From PALSA-350 sp963794165 (GTDB lineage Bacteria; Acidobacteriota; Terriglobia; Terriglobales; Acidobacteriaceae): a stretch of 64,000 nucleotides of DNA. Every line of letters starts with the position of its first letter. Positions within the stretch are counted from its first letter, which is position 1. The notes beneath the pieces were generated by a model. That model did not search any database, was not told the DNA's origin, and was given only the letters and a program-made list of their open reading frames with translations. The position numbers were made by a program, and so were the translations under genes. The stretch covers positions 62,001 to 126,000 of the forward strand of contig CAWCCT010000003.1 in assembly GCA_963794165.1 (NCBI GenBank). Direction: 5' to 3'. Below are positions 53,231 through 62,257 of this stretch, one piece after another.

Positions 53231-54577
53231 CTACACTTCCATCGAATAATCAAGCAAACCGGTGGGTAACGGAATGCCTGCAGCTTTCAATTTGTCGCCG
53301 AACTTGGGCACAATGCCGGTCGCGCGAAAGCGCCCTTTCACCTTCCCATTGGGCCCCAGCCCTTCCTTCTCGAACAGGAAGACTTCCTGCATGCTGATCA
53401 CATCGCTGAACGCTCCAGTAAGTTCCGTGATGTGGGTGACCCTGCGCGAACCATCGCTCATGCGGGCTATCTGCACGATGAGGTGGACAGCGGACGCGAT
53501 CTGGGCCCGAATCGCTTTTTCCGGCAAGCCCACACTGCCCATCAACGCCATGGTCTCCATGCGGGCGATGGCGTCTCGTGGGGTGTTGGCGTGGATGGTG
53601 GTGAGTGAACCGTCGTGGCCAGTGTTCATGGCCTGTAACATGTCCAGGCACTCTTCCCCACGCACCTCGCCCAGCACAATCCGGTCCGGACGCATACGCA
53701 GCGCGTTGATCACCAGTTCTCTCTGCTTTACCGCGCCTGTCCCTTCCACGTTTGGAGGACGGCACTCGAGGCGGACCACGTGGGCGTGTTTCACTTGTAA
53801 TTCGGCCGAGTCTTCAATGGTGATGATGCGCTCGCGCTCGTCAATAAAGCTGGAGAGGACGTTCAGCAACGTGGTCTTACCCGCGCCGGTGCCGCCGGAG
53901 ACAATGATGTTCAGCCGCGCCTGCACGGCACCTTTGAGAACTTCGAGCATCGGCTCCGTCAGCGCCTTGTTGCGCAGCAGGTCATCTGCCGTCAGCGGTG
54001 TCGAGCCAAACTTGCGGATAGACAAAATGGGGCCGTCGATGGCCAGAGGCGGAATAATCGCGTTGACCCGGGAACCGTCTTTGAGACGTGCATCCACCAT
54101 CGGCGAAGACTCGTCCACCCGCCTTCCCACTGCGGAGACAATCTTGTCGATCACATGCATGAGGTGGCGGTCGTCTTTGAAGATTACGTTGGTCTTCTCC
54201 AACACGCCGCGTCTCTCTACATAGACCGCGTTGTAGGTATTGACCAGAATGTCATTGACCGTCGGGTCCTGCAGCAGCGGTTCCAGGGGGCCGAGGCCGA
54301 AGACTTCATCCAGCACCTCCTGCGTCAGCCGGTCGCGTTCTGCTGCGGAGAGGGGAATATTCTGCTCGCTGATCAGCTGCTGAATCACCGTCACCAGTTG
54401 CTGCTGGGAGGCGGGATTTCCATGCATGAGCGCGATCTTCTCAAGATCGAGGCGCTTGATGATTCCCAGGTGTACCGCAGCTTTGATTTCCTGCTGGATT
54501 TTTAAGGCAACTGGTTTCGCGCCTCGCACAATCGCGGGCACCACGCCGGTTCGTACATTGGCGGTCAATTCAGGCAT
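53231..54577 (-). CDS. tadA: Tad pilus assembly ATPase TadA/CpaF
   Basis: The 448-residue secretion ATPase has the N-terminal helical domain, DILVNTYNAVYVERRG, Walker A VSGGTGAGKTTLLNVL near residue 230, the Asp box ITIEDSAELQVKHAHVVRLE, Walker B RPDRIVLGEVRGEECLDML and the His box TGHDGSLTTIHANTPRDAI. It powers Flp pilus extension and possibly retraction. Confidence 0.95.
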   Translation of the reverse strand: MPELTANVRTGVVPAIVRGAKPVALKIQQEIKAAVHLGIIKRLDLEKIALMHGNPASQQQLVTVIQQLISEQNIPLSAAERDRLTQEVLDEVFGLGPLEPLLQDPTVNDILVNTYNAVYVERRGVLEKTNVIFKDDRHLMHVIDKIVSAVGRRVDESSPMVDARLKDGSRVNAIIPPLAIDGPILSIRKFGSTPLTADDLLRNKALTEPMLEVLKGAVQARLNIIVSGGTGAGKTTLLNVLSSFIDERERIITIEDSAELQVKHAHVVRLECRPPNVEGTGAVKQRELVINALRMRPDRIVLGEVRGEECLDMLQAMNTGHDGSLTTIHANTPRDAIARMETMALMGSVGLPEKAIRAQIASAVHLIVQIARMSDGSRRVTHITELTGAFSDVISMQEVFLFEKEGLGPNGKVKGRFRATGIVPKFGDKLKAAGIPLPTGLLDYSMEV

Positions 54578-54598
54578 ACGTGAGCCCTCAGCACGGCA

Positions 54599-55825
54599 TT
54601 ATTTCCATAGCGCAAATCTCTTCTTCGCCGGCTCTGCAGCTGCGGGCATAGCCCCTTTGACTAAAGAGGCGGCCCACTTTGTCATCTGCAGCGAGAACTC
54701 CGACTTGCTCTCCGGCGTCAATGGTTCACCGGTATTGATCGAGCGGACCAGTTCGCCGTAGTTGTTGGGAATCTTGAACGCGATGGGCAGGTGAACCGCC
54801 TTTTCGATCTGCTCGATGGTGACCGCTTCGTGCGAAGAGTAGCGGTTGATGATTACCTGCAACTTCCGGATCGCCTGTTCATTCTGAATAAGACCGTCCA
54901 CATAGCGCGACAGATCGCGGATGGCCCCGATATCTGGCGTGGCGACCATGTATATCCAATTGGAGAAGGCAATGACGGCAAGGTTGATGTCCTCAAACGA
55001 CGCCTCGCAATCCAGCAGGACGAAATCGTATTGGGTGCTGAGGAACTCGAGCGTCCGCTCCACCGAGTCGGCGTCGCATTTCCATGCGCTGCCATACACA
55101 TCGGGAGACGACAGAACATCCAGGCCGCTCGCGTGTGTGGCGATGAACCCGCGCAGCAATTCCTGATCAAGCCGGCTGACATTCTGCACCAGGTCATAGA
55201 AATGGTGGTTGCTTCCATCCATGCCCAGATAAAGCACGACGTGTCCTAACTGGGCATGATTGTCGATCAACAAAACCCTCTTCCCGAATCCCTTGACCAG
55301 GAACATTGCCAGATGGACCGCCAGCGTGGTCGTGCCGCCGCCGCCTTTGGCCCCAAAAAAAGACAGAATCTTTCCCGCGTTGAGCGGGCGGCTGACGTTT
55401 GCCGACCAGCGATGATCGAGCCGGTGGAGGGTATCGAGTAACTCGTCGGCGTCGAATGGCTTAGAAAGAAATTCGCTATACCCCGCGCGCATGGCGCGCA
55501 GCAACAGGTCAGGATCTGTGGTCGAAGAGAGCGCCAGGATCGCAACCTTATGGTAAAAGCTTTGCCGCAGGCATTCCGCGGTCTCGAGCGCCAGCTCCGG
55601 GTCTTTGTCGAAGTCGACCACCGCGATGCAGCCCTGGGCTTCGATGGCCCGCTGGGTCAGGGGCGGGAGCTTGGTGATCGAGAAATAAGCGTCGTAATGC
55701 ACGGCCACCACCGTCCACGGCATATGAGCTGCGGACTGGCGGATCTGCTCCATCGTCTCGGGTCCAACCTGCACCGTCAGCAGCGCCACCTGAAGAGTCT
55801 CCGCTTGGTGTCTGTTCTGGGTCAC
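54599..55825 (-). CDS. TadZ/CpaE-type pilus localisation ATPase
   Basis: The 408-residue protein has an N-terminal receiver-like domain (about 10-130) and a ParA/MinD-type ATPase domain with the deviant P-loop FFGAKGGGGTTTLAVHLAMF near residue 155 and FVLLDCEASFEDINLAV. TadZ proteins place the pilus apparatus at the cell pole. Its ATG overlaps the secretin stop by four bases. Confidence 0.9.
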   Translation of the reverse strand: MTQNRHQAETLQVALLTVQVGPETMEQIRQSAAHMPWTVVAVHYDAYFSITKLPPLTQRAIEAQGCIAVVDFDKDPELALETAECLRQSFYHKVAILALSSTTDPDLLLRAMRAGYSEFLSKPFDADELLDTLHRLDHRWSANVSRPLNAGKILSFFGAKGGGGTTTLAVHLAMFLVKGFGKRVLLIDNHAQLGHVVLYLGMDGSNHHFYDLVQNVSRLDQELLRGFIATHASGLDVLSSPDVYGSAWKCDADSVERTLEFLSTQYDFVLLDCEASFEDINLAVIAFSNWIYMVATPDIGAIRDLSRYVDGLIQNEQAIRKLQVIINRYSSHEAVTIEQIEKAVHLPIAFKIPNNYGELVRSINTGEPLTPESKSEFSLQMTKWAASLVKGAMPAAAEPAKKRFALWK

Positions 55826-57306
55826 TGGGGCCCGCCTGTTCCTGGTTGTGTAGCTGGTTTCCCCTTGACTGTCTTCTTGTCGAATTGCCCGGGGTTCAGC
55901 ATCGGCATCGGTAATTGCGGCGGTGTCGGTGAACCCCGATCGTTGAGTGGATCGATGATGGTGGGCGTCACGATCACCATCAACTCCACGATTGAGTGAT
56001 TCACATTCTTTGAGCGGAACATTTGGCCCAGAACCGGCACGTCCCCTATACCTGGCATTTTGCTGAAAATATCGGTGGTGCGATGGTCCAGCAGCCCGGA
56101 TATAGCGAAACTTTGGCCATCCCGCAGCTCTACCTGAGTCTCCGCGCGCCGCGTGGAAATCGCAGGAACAATGTACCCCGAAATTGTGACCGCATTGGTG
56201 TAATCGAGCGCGCTGACTTCGGGCGCCACTTTCAACTGAACGGTCCCGTCGTCGTTGATGATCGGGGTGAAGTCCAACCTCACCCCGTAGGGGCGGAACT
56301 GAATGGTGATGGAAGTAAGTCCGCCGGATGCTCCCTGCACCACAGGGAAGGGGAACTCGCCGCCGGCCAGAAACGAGGCCTTCTGTCCGTTCAGTGTGGT
56401 GATGGTCGGCTCGGCAAGAATCTGGGCTAAATTTCTGGATTGGAGATCCTGGATGGTCAAACCGATATTCAGTCCAAAATTGTAAAAAAGCAGGTTGAGG
56501 GGGTTGTTGCTGGTGAGCGTTGCAGGAGCAGTGCCGCTTGCCGGGGTATAGGTTTGGGTAGAGGGAAACTGCCCGGTAGTGCTGTTACTTTGATTCTTTC
56601 CGTAGCTGAAGAGGTTAATACCAAACTGTTCTATCTTCGAGCGGTCAATCTCAACGATCTCGACCTGCAGCTTGACTTGCCTGGTGTGGGGCTGTCTTAC
56701 GACGACAGAATTCACAACAACTTTCGCATACAGAGCCGCCAGCTTGGCCGCGGCGTCGGCAGAAGCATCACTCAACACCGTGCCGGACAGAGAAACGCGA
56801 TCCAGCTCCGCTTCGACCTGGATGTCGTCATACGGCAGGGCTTCACGAATCTCCTTTTGCAAGCTGGACACATCCAGGTCGGAGAACACCACATAGGTGG
56901 CCGATTGGCCTGCTTCATCCCACAAGATAAGGCTGCTCACACCGGGGGTTTTCGCCGTAACCACAATCTGCGTAGGGCTTGAGGTGAAGGAATCGACAGC
57001 CATTGGATTACTCACATACACGCGCTTGAGCCGGCTCATGCTTTTTATAAAGATCGACCGCCCGACGAGAATGTGCAGCGGCTGGCTGGCAGATCGGGTG
57101 GAACTGGTGAGCTGGCCGGTTGCGTCAGGCAACGCCGCCACCCGCATGGCCCGCACAGAAGCGGCAGCAGGAACCGTTGCGGCTGGAATGCTGGGCGGTG
57201 ATTGGGCCACGCCGGCGGCGCAAAGTGCAGCCCAAACGAAGGCCCAATACGTACCTCTGCAGCAGGAATCCATACCCGGCAATCTGCGCGCCTCATTGAA
57301 AACCAT
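55822..57306 (-). CDS. cpaC: Tad pilus outer-membrane secretin RcpA/CpaC
   Basis: The 494-residue protein has a signal peptide (start either at 57306 or at the Met 11 codons later, MDSCCRG), an N-terminal BON/secretin N-domain region (LHILVGRSIFIKSMSRLKRV), a middle domain with EIVEIDRSKIEQFGINLF, and the secretin domain (about 270-445) with ANYL-like SFLAGGEFPFPV and QLRDGQSFAI-type VELRDGQSFAISGLLDH. It forms the exit pore. It overlaps the cpaB end by about 14 bases. Confidence 0.92.
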   Translation of the reverse strand: MVFNEARRLPGMDSCCRGTYWAFVWAALCAAGVAQSPPSIPAATVPAAASVRAMRVAALPDATGQLTSSTRSASQPLHILVGRSIFIKSMSRLKRVYVSNPMAVDSFTSSPTQIVVTAKTPGVSSLILWDEAGQSATYVVFSDLDVSSLQKEIREALPYDDIQVEAELDRVSLSGTVLSDASADAAAKLAALYAKVVVNSVVVRQPHTRQVKLQVEIVEIDRSKIEQFGINLFSYGKNQSNSTTGQFPSTQTYTPASGTAPATLTSNNPLNLLFYNFGLNIGLTIQDLQSRNLAQILAEPTITTLNGQKASFLAGGEFPFPVVQGASGGLTSITIQFRPYGVRLDFTPIINDDGTVQLKVAPEVSALDYTNAVTISGYIVPAISTRRAETQVELRDGQSFAISGLLDHRTTDIFSKMPGIGDVPVLGQMFRSKNVNHSIVELMVIVTPTIIDPLNDRGSPTPPQLPMPMLNPGQFDKKTVKGKPATQPGTGGPQ

Positions 57307-58117
57307 TGATCACTTGCTTATCGCCCAGGATGGTCTCCACCTCGTATGGCCGTGGCTTGGCGTGAGTTAGTTTGCCAATCGGCGCTATGGCCCCCGGATT
57401 GGGGGTTTCTGTCGACACGCCGGCGAGTTGTGAGAGGCCAACCGCAGGACTGGGTGCCTGCTCCTCGTCGGCACCGTTTCGCAATACGAAATAGATTCCA
57501 CCTAGACTGGTAGCGAGCACTAACTTTTCTGAGTCCTCTGGTTTGAGCAGCAGGGTCACCACGTTGACGCTGATCGGCTTGCCATCTGCCTGGGGCTGAA
57601 TTTGCTGCCCCGCGGCGAGAACCACCACGTCCTGCAATGCTGTAAGCGTCTGCGGCTCCGGTGTGGTTACGGAGTGGTAGGTCATCAGCACATCCACATG
57701 GGTGCCGGGGAGCAGGAAGCCGGCCACTCCCACGACTTCATCGGAGCGAACGGAAATCGCCCGCATCCCGGTTGGGATCTTTGCCGTCAGACCTGCACCG
57801 GCTCCCGCCGCAGCCAGCTGGCGTTCTAAAATGGCCTCTCCTTTGGGCAAGGGATAAAGCACGACTCTGCCGGCCACGTCCGCGATTCGGGTGAAGCCCC
57901 CGGTAAGCGGCGTTGCTGCGGGCCATTCAAGCAATTGCAGGCTCCCCGGTTTCAGTATTTCGCCCGCCTCGAATGACTTTGCAGCGGCAACATAGAGTGG
58001 CTTGCGCGGCACATCGACGCGGGAGGCCTTGGCGACCCGCCGGCTCAACCAGAACGTAAAAAGGCCGGAGATGAGCACGGCAAAGAACAAGGCTGTGAGA
58101 AGGCGCTTTGCCTTCAT
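57293..58117 (-). CDS. cpaB: Flp pilus assembly protein CpaB/RcpC
   Basis: From ATG at 58117 the 274-residue protein has one N-terminal membrane helix (LLTALFFAVLISGLFTFWLS). A SAF domain follows (about 40-115) with KSFEAGEILKPGSLQLLEWP and GRVVLYPLPKGEAIL, then the RcpC domain with GMRAISVRSDEVVGVAGFLL and GTHVDVLM. It stabilises the secretin in the periplasm. Confidence 0.9.
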   Translation of the reverse strand: MKAKRLLTALFFAVLISGLFTFWLSRRVAKASRVDVPRKPLYVAAAKSFEAGEILKPGSLQLLEWPAATPLTGGFTRIADVAGRVVLYPLPKGEAILERQLAAAGAGAGLTAKIPTGMRAISVRSDEVVGVAGFLLPGTHVDVLMTYHSVTTPEPQTLTALQDVVVLAAGQQIQPQADGKPISVNVVTLLLKPEDSEKLVLATSLGGIYFVLRNGADEEQAPSPAVGLSQLAGVSTETPNPGAIAPIGKLTHAKPRPYEVETILGDKQVINGFQ

Positions 58118-58121
58118 GGTG

Positions 58122-58676
58122 TCACCTCTGCACCAGCAACCGGCAAAGGCTAAGCGCGCTTCCGGCGGCGATAGCCACTGCATACGGCAAGCGAAGTGCT
58201 TGCGCATTGTTGAGGTTGAAATCCGGATGCGGCGCCAACCCCGCCGCCCCGTGATGAACCATCAGCACACACACATTACGCATCGTCTGCTTGAGGCGGC
58301 GACGATAGAGTGCAAGGCCGAATGCCATCACTCCGCCGGCGAGGGACGTCAACACCAGCAGAGGTCCCACGAGCGGGAGCCCGGCCGTGCAACCCGCCGC
58401 CGTGATGAGCTTCACGTCTCCCCCGCCCATTCCACCGGCGACATGAAACAGCAAAAAGATCAGACCGCAAACCAATCCACCTGCAGCCGCCAGGCCCAAT
58501 TGCCTCCATCCGCCAAGGACAAGATGCAACAGCAAGCCGAACAGGATTGCAGGAAGGGTAAACGCGTTCGGAATCCTGCGGCTGGTTATGTCATACACCG
58601 CGCCCACGAGAGCGCACGAAAGAGAGCACGCCGCGTAGGCGAACTCGATATTCAGCTTTGCCATAGGCATATCCAT
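58122..58676 (-). CDS. cpaA: prepilin peptidase TadV/CpaA
   Basis: The 184-residue membrane protein has the two aspartates of A24 peptidases: GAVYDITSRRIPN in the first loop and GGMGGGDVKLITAAG in the second. Five to six membrane helices are present. It cuts the leader from the Flp pilins encoded just upstream. Confidence 0.92.
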   Translation of the reverse strand: MDMPMAKLNIEFAYAACSLSCALVGAVYDITSRRIPNAFTLPAILFGLLLHLVLGGWRQLGLAAAGGLVCGLIFLLFHVAGGMGGGDVKLITAAGCTAGLPLVGPLLVLTSLAGGVMAFGLALYRRRLKQTMRNVCVLMVHHGAAGLAPHPDFNLNNAQALRLPYAVAIAAGSALSLCRLLVQR

Positions 58677-58705
58677 CTCAGCAATCCCAATTTCACGCGA
58701 TCGAC

Positions 58706-58888
58706 TTAGACAGCATTGGTCAATCCGGTTCCAATGCCGGTGAGAGCAGTCCCCAGCGTGGTCGCAAGGACCCTCGTCGACGCCGTAGCGCCTGAACCGA
58801 TCGAAGCAGCCACGAGTGCGTGCTCGATTAGATCCTGACCGGACTCATCCCGCAAAACGTTAGAGAAAAGCCGGCCGACATTTTTCAT
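58706..58888 (-). CDS. Flp-type pilin, divergent paralogue
   Basis: The 60-residue prepilin has a basic leader and the processing site SGQDLIEHALVA, cut after Gly. The usual Tyr at position +6 of the mature pilin is His, and the hydrophobic segment is broken by Ser and Gly (AASIGSGATAS). It may be a minor pilin or a decaying duplicate of the neighbour at 58946. Confidence 0.85.
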   Translation of the reverse strand: MKNVGRLFSNVLRDESGQDLIEHALVAASIGSGATASTRVLATTLGTALTGIGTGLTNAV

Positions 58889-58945
58889 GACATCTCTTCC
58901 ATGAATCTGCGTCTACCAGCAGTTCAAACGTGAGCAGCTAACGAG

Positions 58946-59128
58946 TTATACAGCCGCGGTTAGCTTACTGCCGACAGTCGAGAAAGCGGTGCTGATGCTG
59001 GTTGCCAGGTTGTTCATTGCAGCTGTGGCGCCCAGAGCGATCAACGCCGCTACCAGCGCATATTCGATAAGATCCTGACCGGACTCATCGCGTAGAAGAG
59101 CAGAAAGTATGCATTTTAATTTCTTCAT
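58946..59128 (-). CDS. flp: Flp family type IVb pilin
   Basis: The 60-residue prepilin has leader MKKLKCILSALLRDESG, then the canonical QDLIEYALVAALIALGATA with Glu5 and Tyr6 and a short hydrophilic end. An AAAGGGGG site lies upstream. It is the first gene of the minus-strand Tad run and the likely major pilin. Confidence 0.92.
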   Translation of the reverse strand: MKKLKCILSALLRDESGQDLIEYALVAALIALGATAAMNNLATSISTAFSTVGSKLTAAV

Positions 59129-59375
59129 TGCGTCCCCCTTTGAGCTGCGAAATAGCGGACCGCCTGCTATCTAATGGGATGGTGTAGTCCGGCAACGGCA
59201 ATGTCAATCACATCTTCCCGCTGGGCCCAAAGAGAGATACTTACATAGGTCATGAGTATGTCCGCAGTAGCCAACAGACTTAGGAGCGATGGAGGAATGC
59301 ATGCAAAGGAACCTATGTTGTTCTAATGAGTAGCTGTCTACTACCGATAAACAAACGTGTCGAAGAATTCTAATC
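59129..59375. promoter_or_regulatory. divergent intergenic region between flp and tadE
   Basis: About 250 bases separate the pilin gene from the divergent TadE-like gene and should hold both promoters. The segment is AT-richer than its surroundings. No clear sigma-54 or operator motif was found by eye. Confidence 0.4.
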
Positions 59376-59975
59376 ATGGCGCATCGATACAAATATGCGC
59401 GTCACCGGACGCTGTCAAAGCAGGAAGAGAAACCGCTCTTGAGCGTGAGCATGCCCTGCCTCGCAACAGATGGGTGCCTGTCAGAGGACGGCCAGAGCCT
59501 GATTGAGGTCGCGCTCATGATTCCCATCTTCACCATCCTGATCTGCTACGCGGTGGATTTTGGGTTCTTCTTTCTGGTTGCCACATCCCTGAACTCCGCT
59601 GCCCGTAACGCGATGGAGTATTCCATCCAGGGCACCTCGTCGCCTGCCCAGGCCGCAGAGCCAGGCGCCGCGGTCGTTGCGAACCTAGCCATCGCCAGCA
59701 TGGGTATTGCGGGAGCGTCAACCAGCACGGTCTCGGTTCAGGTATGTTCCAGCGCTGTGGGGGTAAATACGTCGAATAACACCACCCAATGCACGACCCC
59801 GAGCAACGGGGCGGGCGCCGTCACCGGGACCCCTGATATCGACCCTGAATCCCCCCGATTCCAGTTGAACCGGGTGGATGTGGTCTACACCGTGACTCCT
59901 CCCCTACCGATCCCCGTAGGCATCCTTCCCACTCTGACCTTCCATCGCATGGTGGAAATGCGGGCCATGCAATGA
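59376..59975 (+). CDS. TadE-like pilus assembly protein
   Basis: The 199-residue protein has the TadE motif EDGQSLIEVALMIPIFTILI after about 30 residues, a pseudopilin-like processing site followed by one helix and FFFLVATSLNSAARNAMEYS. A Ser/Thr/Asn-rich outer part follows. The first start is weakly supported; an ATG near 59450 is also possible. Overlaps the next gene by four bases. Confidence 0.85.
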   Translation: MAHRYKYARHRTLSKQEEKPLLSVSMPCLATDGCLSEDGQSLIEVALMIPIFTILICYAVDFGFFFLVATSLNSAARNAMEYSIQGTSSPAQAAEPGAAVVANLAIASMGIAGASTSTVSVQVCSSAVGVNTSNNTTQCTTPSNGAGAVTGTPDIDPESPRFQLNRVDVVYTVTPPLPIPVGILPTLTFHRMVEMRAMQ

Positions 59976-60433
59976 CTCGGGCGAGTCTCACCATGGCCGG
60001 CCGTCCGCGTCGCGAAATGGGACAAGCCACGCTGGAGATCCTGATCTCTCTCGTGGCTGCCTTCTCGCTCGTATTTTGGTTGTTCGAGCTTTGTATGCTT
60101 GCCTATACCTGTAGCGTACTTAATGAGGCCGCCCAGGAAGGCGTGCGCTATGCGATTGTGCACGGAACCGACAGCAAGATCTGCAGCGGGCCGGATACGA
60201 CGTGCACCAATCAGTCGCCCTACTCCAACGTACAGACGGTGGTGACCAATGCGGCTTCTGCCTCACTGCACAACACCTCGGCCATGACCGTCACCGTAAG
60301 CTACTCCAACAGCACCGCTGCGGTCGGAAATCCGGTCGCCGTCAGGGTAGCTTACACCTATGTTCCTTATTTTAATTTCCCTGGCTTGGCGAACGCGCTG
60401 ACCTTCAGCTCTCAGGGCAAAATCCTGTACTAA
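59972..60433 (+). CDS. second TadE/TadF-like pseudopilin
   Basis: The 153-residue protein has MGQATLEILISLVAAFSLV, again a pilin-like cleavage site with a Glu five residues in, and ELCMLAYTCSVLNEAAQEGV, then a polar domain with one cysteine pair (CSGPDTTC). It is likely a minor pseudopilin of the Tad machine. Confidence 0.82.
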   Translation: MTRASLTMAGRPRREMGQATLEILISLVAAFSLVFWLFELCMLAYTCSVLNEAAQEGVRYAIVHGTDSKICSGPDTTCTNQSPYSNVQTVVTNAASASLHNTSAMTVTVSYSNSTAAVGNPVAVRVAYTYVPYFNFPGLANALTFSSQGKILY

Positions 60434-60450
60434 GTGATTAGGGCGCAGCA

Positions 60451-62247
60451 ATGAATAAGATGAAAGTCATCTGTCGTTGCGTGGCGGTAACAATGGAGAG
60501 CCAGGCGGGGCAGGCCTCGGTGCTTCTGCTGTTGATTCTGGGCACATTCCTGCTCGCCTCCGTAGGCTTCGCCGTCGACCTCTCCAACATGTGGTTTCAC
60601 CGCCAGGCTGCGCAATCCGCTGCCGACTCTGCGTGCGTGGCCGGGGCCATGGACATGCTTTACCTGCAAAACGGCACCATCACCAGCAGCCCTGGCTTTA
60701 CCGTCGGCACCGCAGGCGACTGCTCCTCCTCGCCATCCGTGGCGCTGTGTCAATATGCGGGATTCAATGGTTATACCGCAACCACCGCTGCTGCGGGCTG
60801 GGGCTCGAGCACCCCCGGAGGGGTCGTCGCAGTAAGCTGGACTTTTCCCAGTTCTGTAACAGGCGTGTCCACGGGCTCCGGCACGTACCCCTTCCTCAAT
60901 GTTGTGGTGCAGGAAAAACCTCTCACCTGGTTTATGGGATTGATGGGGGTGAAGTCCCTGCCCCTTGGAGCGTCCTGTACGTGCGGACTCCCTACCGGAA
61001 CGCCAACCGCACCCTTGGTCATTCTCAACCCCACCATTAGTTCAGCTCTCACGATTTCCGGGGGCGCTCATATTGTCATTGTCGGAGGCCCCCAAAACAG
61101 CATCCAGGTAAACTCGTCAGCCAATGGCTCACCGTCGGCGAATACTTCGACCAACGCCATCTATTGCAACGGTGGCAGTGGCTATCCTATCGATACCAGT
61201 GCCGCAGGCCCGTCGGGACAAGGCGGAAATGTGTCGGTTGTGGGAGGTCCGTCCAGCAACCAGTTTTGCGGCGCGAATTACATCATGAACAACACCACTC
61301 ATGCGCTGTGGAAGAGTCCGGCAGCGGTCGCCCCCGATCCCTATACCGGCGTGCCCGCTCCTACCCAGCCGACGGGAAAAGTGGCGGAGGCGGTAACCCC
61401 AGTCGCCACCGTCGCTCAAGGTTATACCCCGACATCAGATCCGACCTACGGCTACATCTACGGCACGTGGGTCGCGAGCGGAACGGACAGCTGCCCCAAC
61501 ACAGCTGCTCAGCAACATTACCTGGCGTATAGCTCTACTTACCCCTACAACAGCGGAAACATCTACGGCAACTGCCTGGAATTTAATCCGGGTTATTATC
61601 CCAACGGCATCAACACCACCAGTCTTGCAAGCTACTCTAACGACGTAGTTATTTTCATGCCGGGCGTTTACTACCTGAATGGAAATCTAACCATCGGATC
61701 AGCCACCACCGCTCGCAACGCCTGGGTTGGAACCCAGCCCTCCACGCTGGGGGTCATGTTCTATTTCCTGAGCGGAGGGCCACTCTTTAGCGGCGGCTCG
61801 GGAGCAGCCTCCAGCTCCATCACTTCGGTTCCGTCCTACTACATGAATTGTTCCGGTACGGCTACCCCAACCGGGACGCCGGCTTCTCTTACCGGCAATA
61901 TGCTCATAAGCCAGTGCGCGGTTGCAGGGACTTACGTGGGCGCACCGAGCTCCGACACTTACTCGGCCACAGGAAGTCGCGGACTTCTCTTTTTTTCCGC
62001 CCACTCGAATACGTACAACAACACATTGATTGGCGCCGGAGCATCCTTGAACTTCAGCGGTACCCTTTATTTCCATAACAGCAGCTATGCGGATTTAGTC
62101 CAGTTGAATGGCGCGGGAGGGTCCACAACCTATGCCATCGGGAACATCGTGGTTGACCAGTTGACGCTGAGTGGAAGTGGCATCATCGCTATGAATTTGA
62201 CCGGATCCAGCGCCTCGAGCACTGCCGCAGTCGGCCTGCTTCAGTAA
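60451..62247 (+). CDS. TadG-like pilus-associated protein
   Basis: The 598-residue protein starts with the TadG-type helix (GQASVLLLLILGTFLLASVG then FAVDLSNMWFHRQAAQSAAD). The remainder is a large extracellular region rich in Ser, Thr, Gly, Asn and Tyr, without a von Willebrand A motif. Low-complexity composition suggests an adhesive or surface-exposed part. It ends the plus-strand Tad genes. Confidence 0.8.
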   Translation: MNKMKVICRCVAVTMESQAGQASVLLLLILGTFLLASVGFAVDLSNMWFHRQAAQSAADSACVAGAMDMLYLQNGTITSSPGFTVGTAGDCSSSPSVALCQYAGFNGYTATTAAAGWGSSTPGGVVAVSWTFPSSVTGVSTGSGTYPFLNVVVQEKPLTWFMGLMGVKSLPLGASCTCGLPTGTPTAPLVILNPTISSALTISGGAHIVIVGGPQNSIQVNSSANGSPSANTSTNAIYCNGGSGYPIDTSAAGPSGQGGNVSVVGGPSSNQFCGANYIMNNTTHALWKSPAAVAPDPYTGVPAPTQPTGKVAEAVTPVATVAQGYTPTSDPTYGYIYGTWVASGTDSCPNTAAQQHYLAYSSTYPYNSGNIYGNCLEFNPGYYPNGINTTSLASYSNDVVIFMPGVYYLNGNLTIGSATTARNAWVGTQPSTLGVMFYFLSGGPLFSGGSGAASSSITSVPSYYMNCSGTATPTGTPASLTGNMLISQCAVAGTYVGAPSSDTYSATGSRGLLFFSAHSNTYNNTLIGAGASLNFSGTLYFHNSSYADLVQLNGAGGSTTYAIGNIVVDQLTLSGSGIIAMNLTGSSASSTAAVGLLQ

Positions 62248-62257
62248 CCAACCGCTG

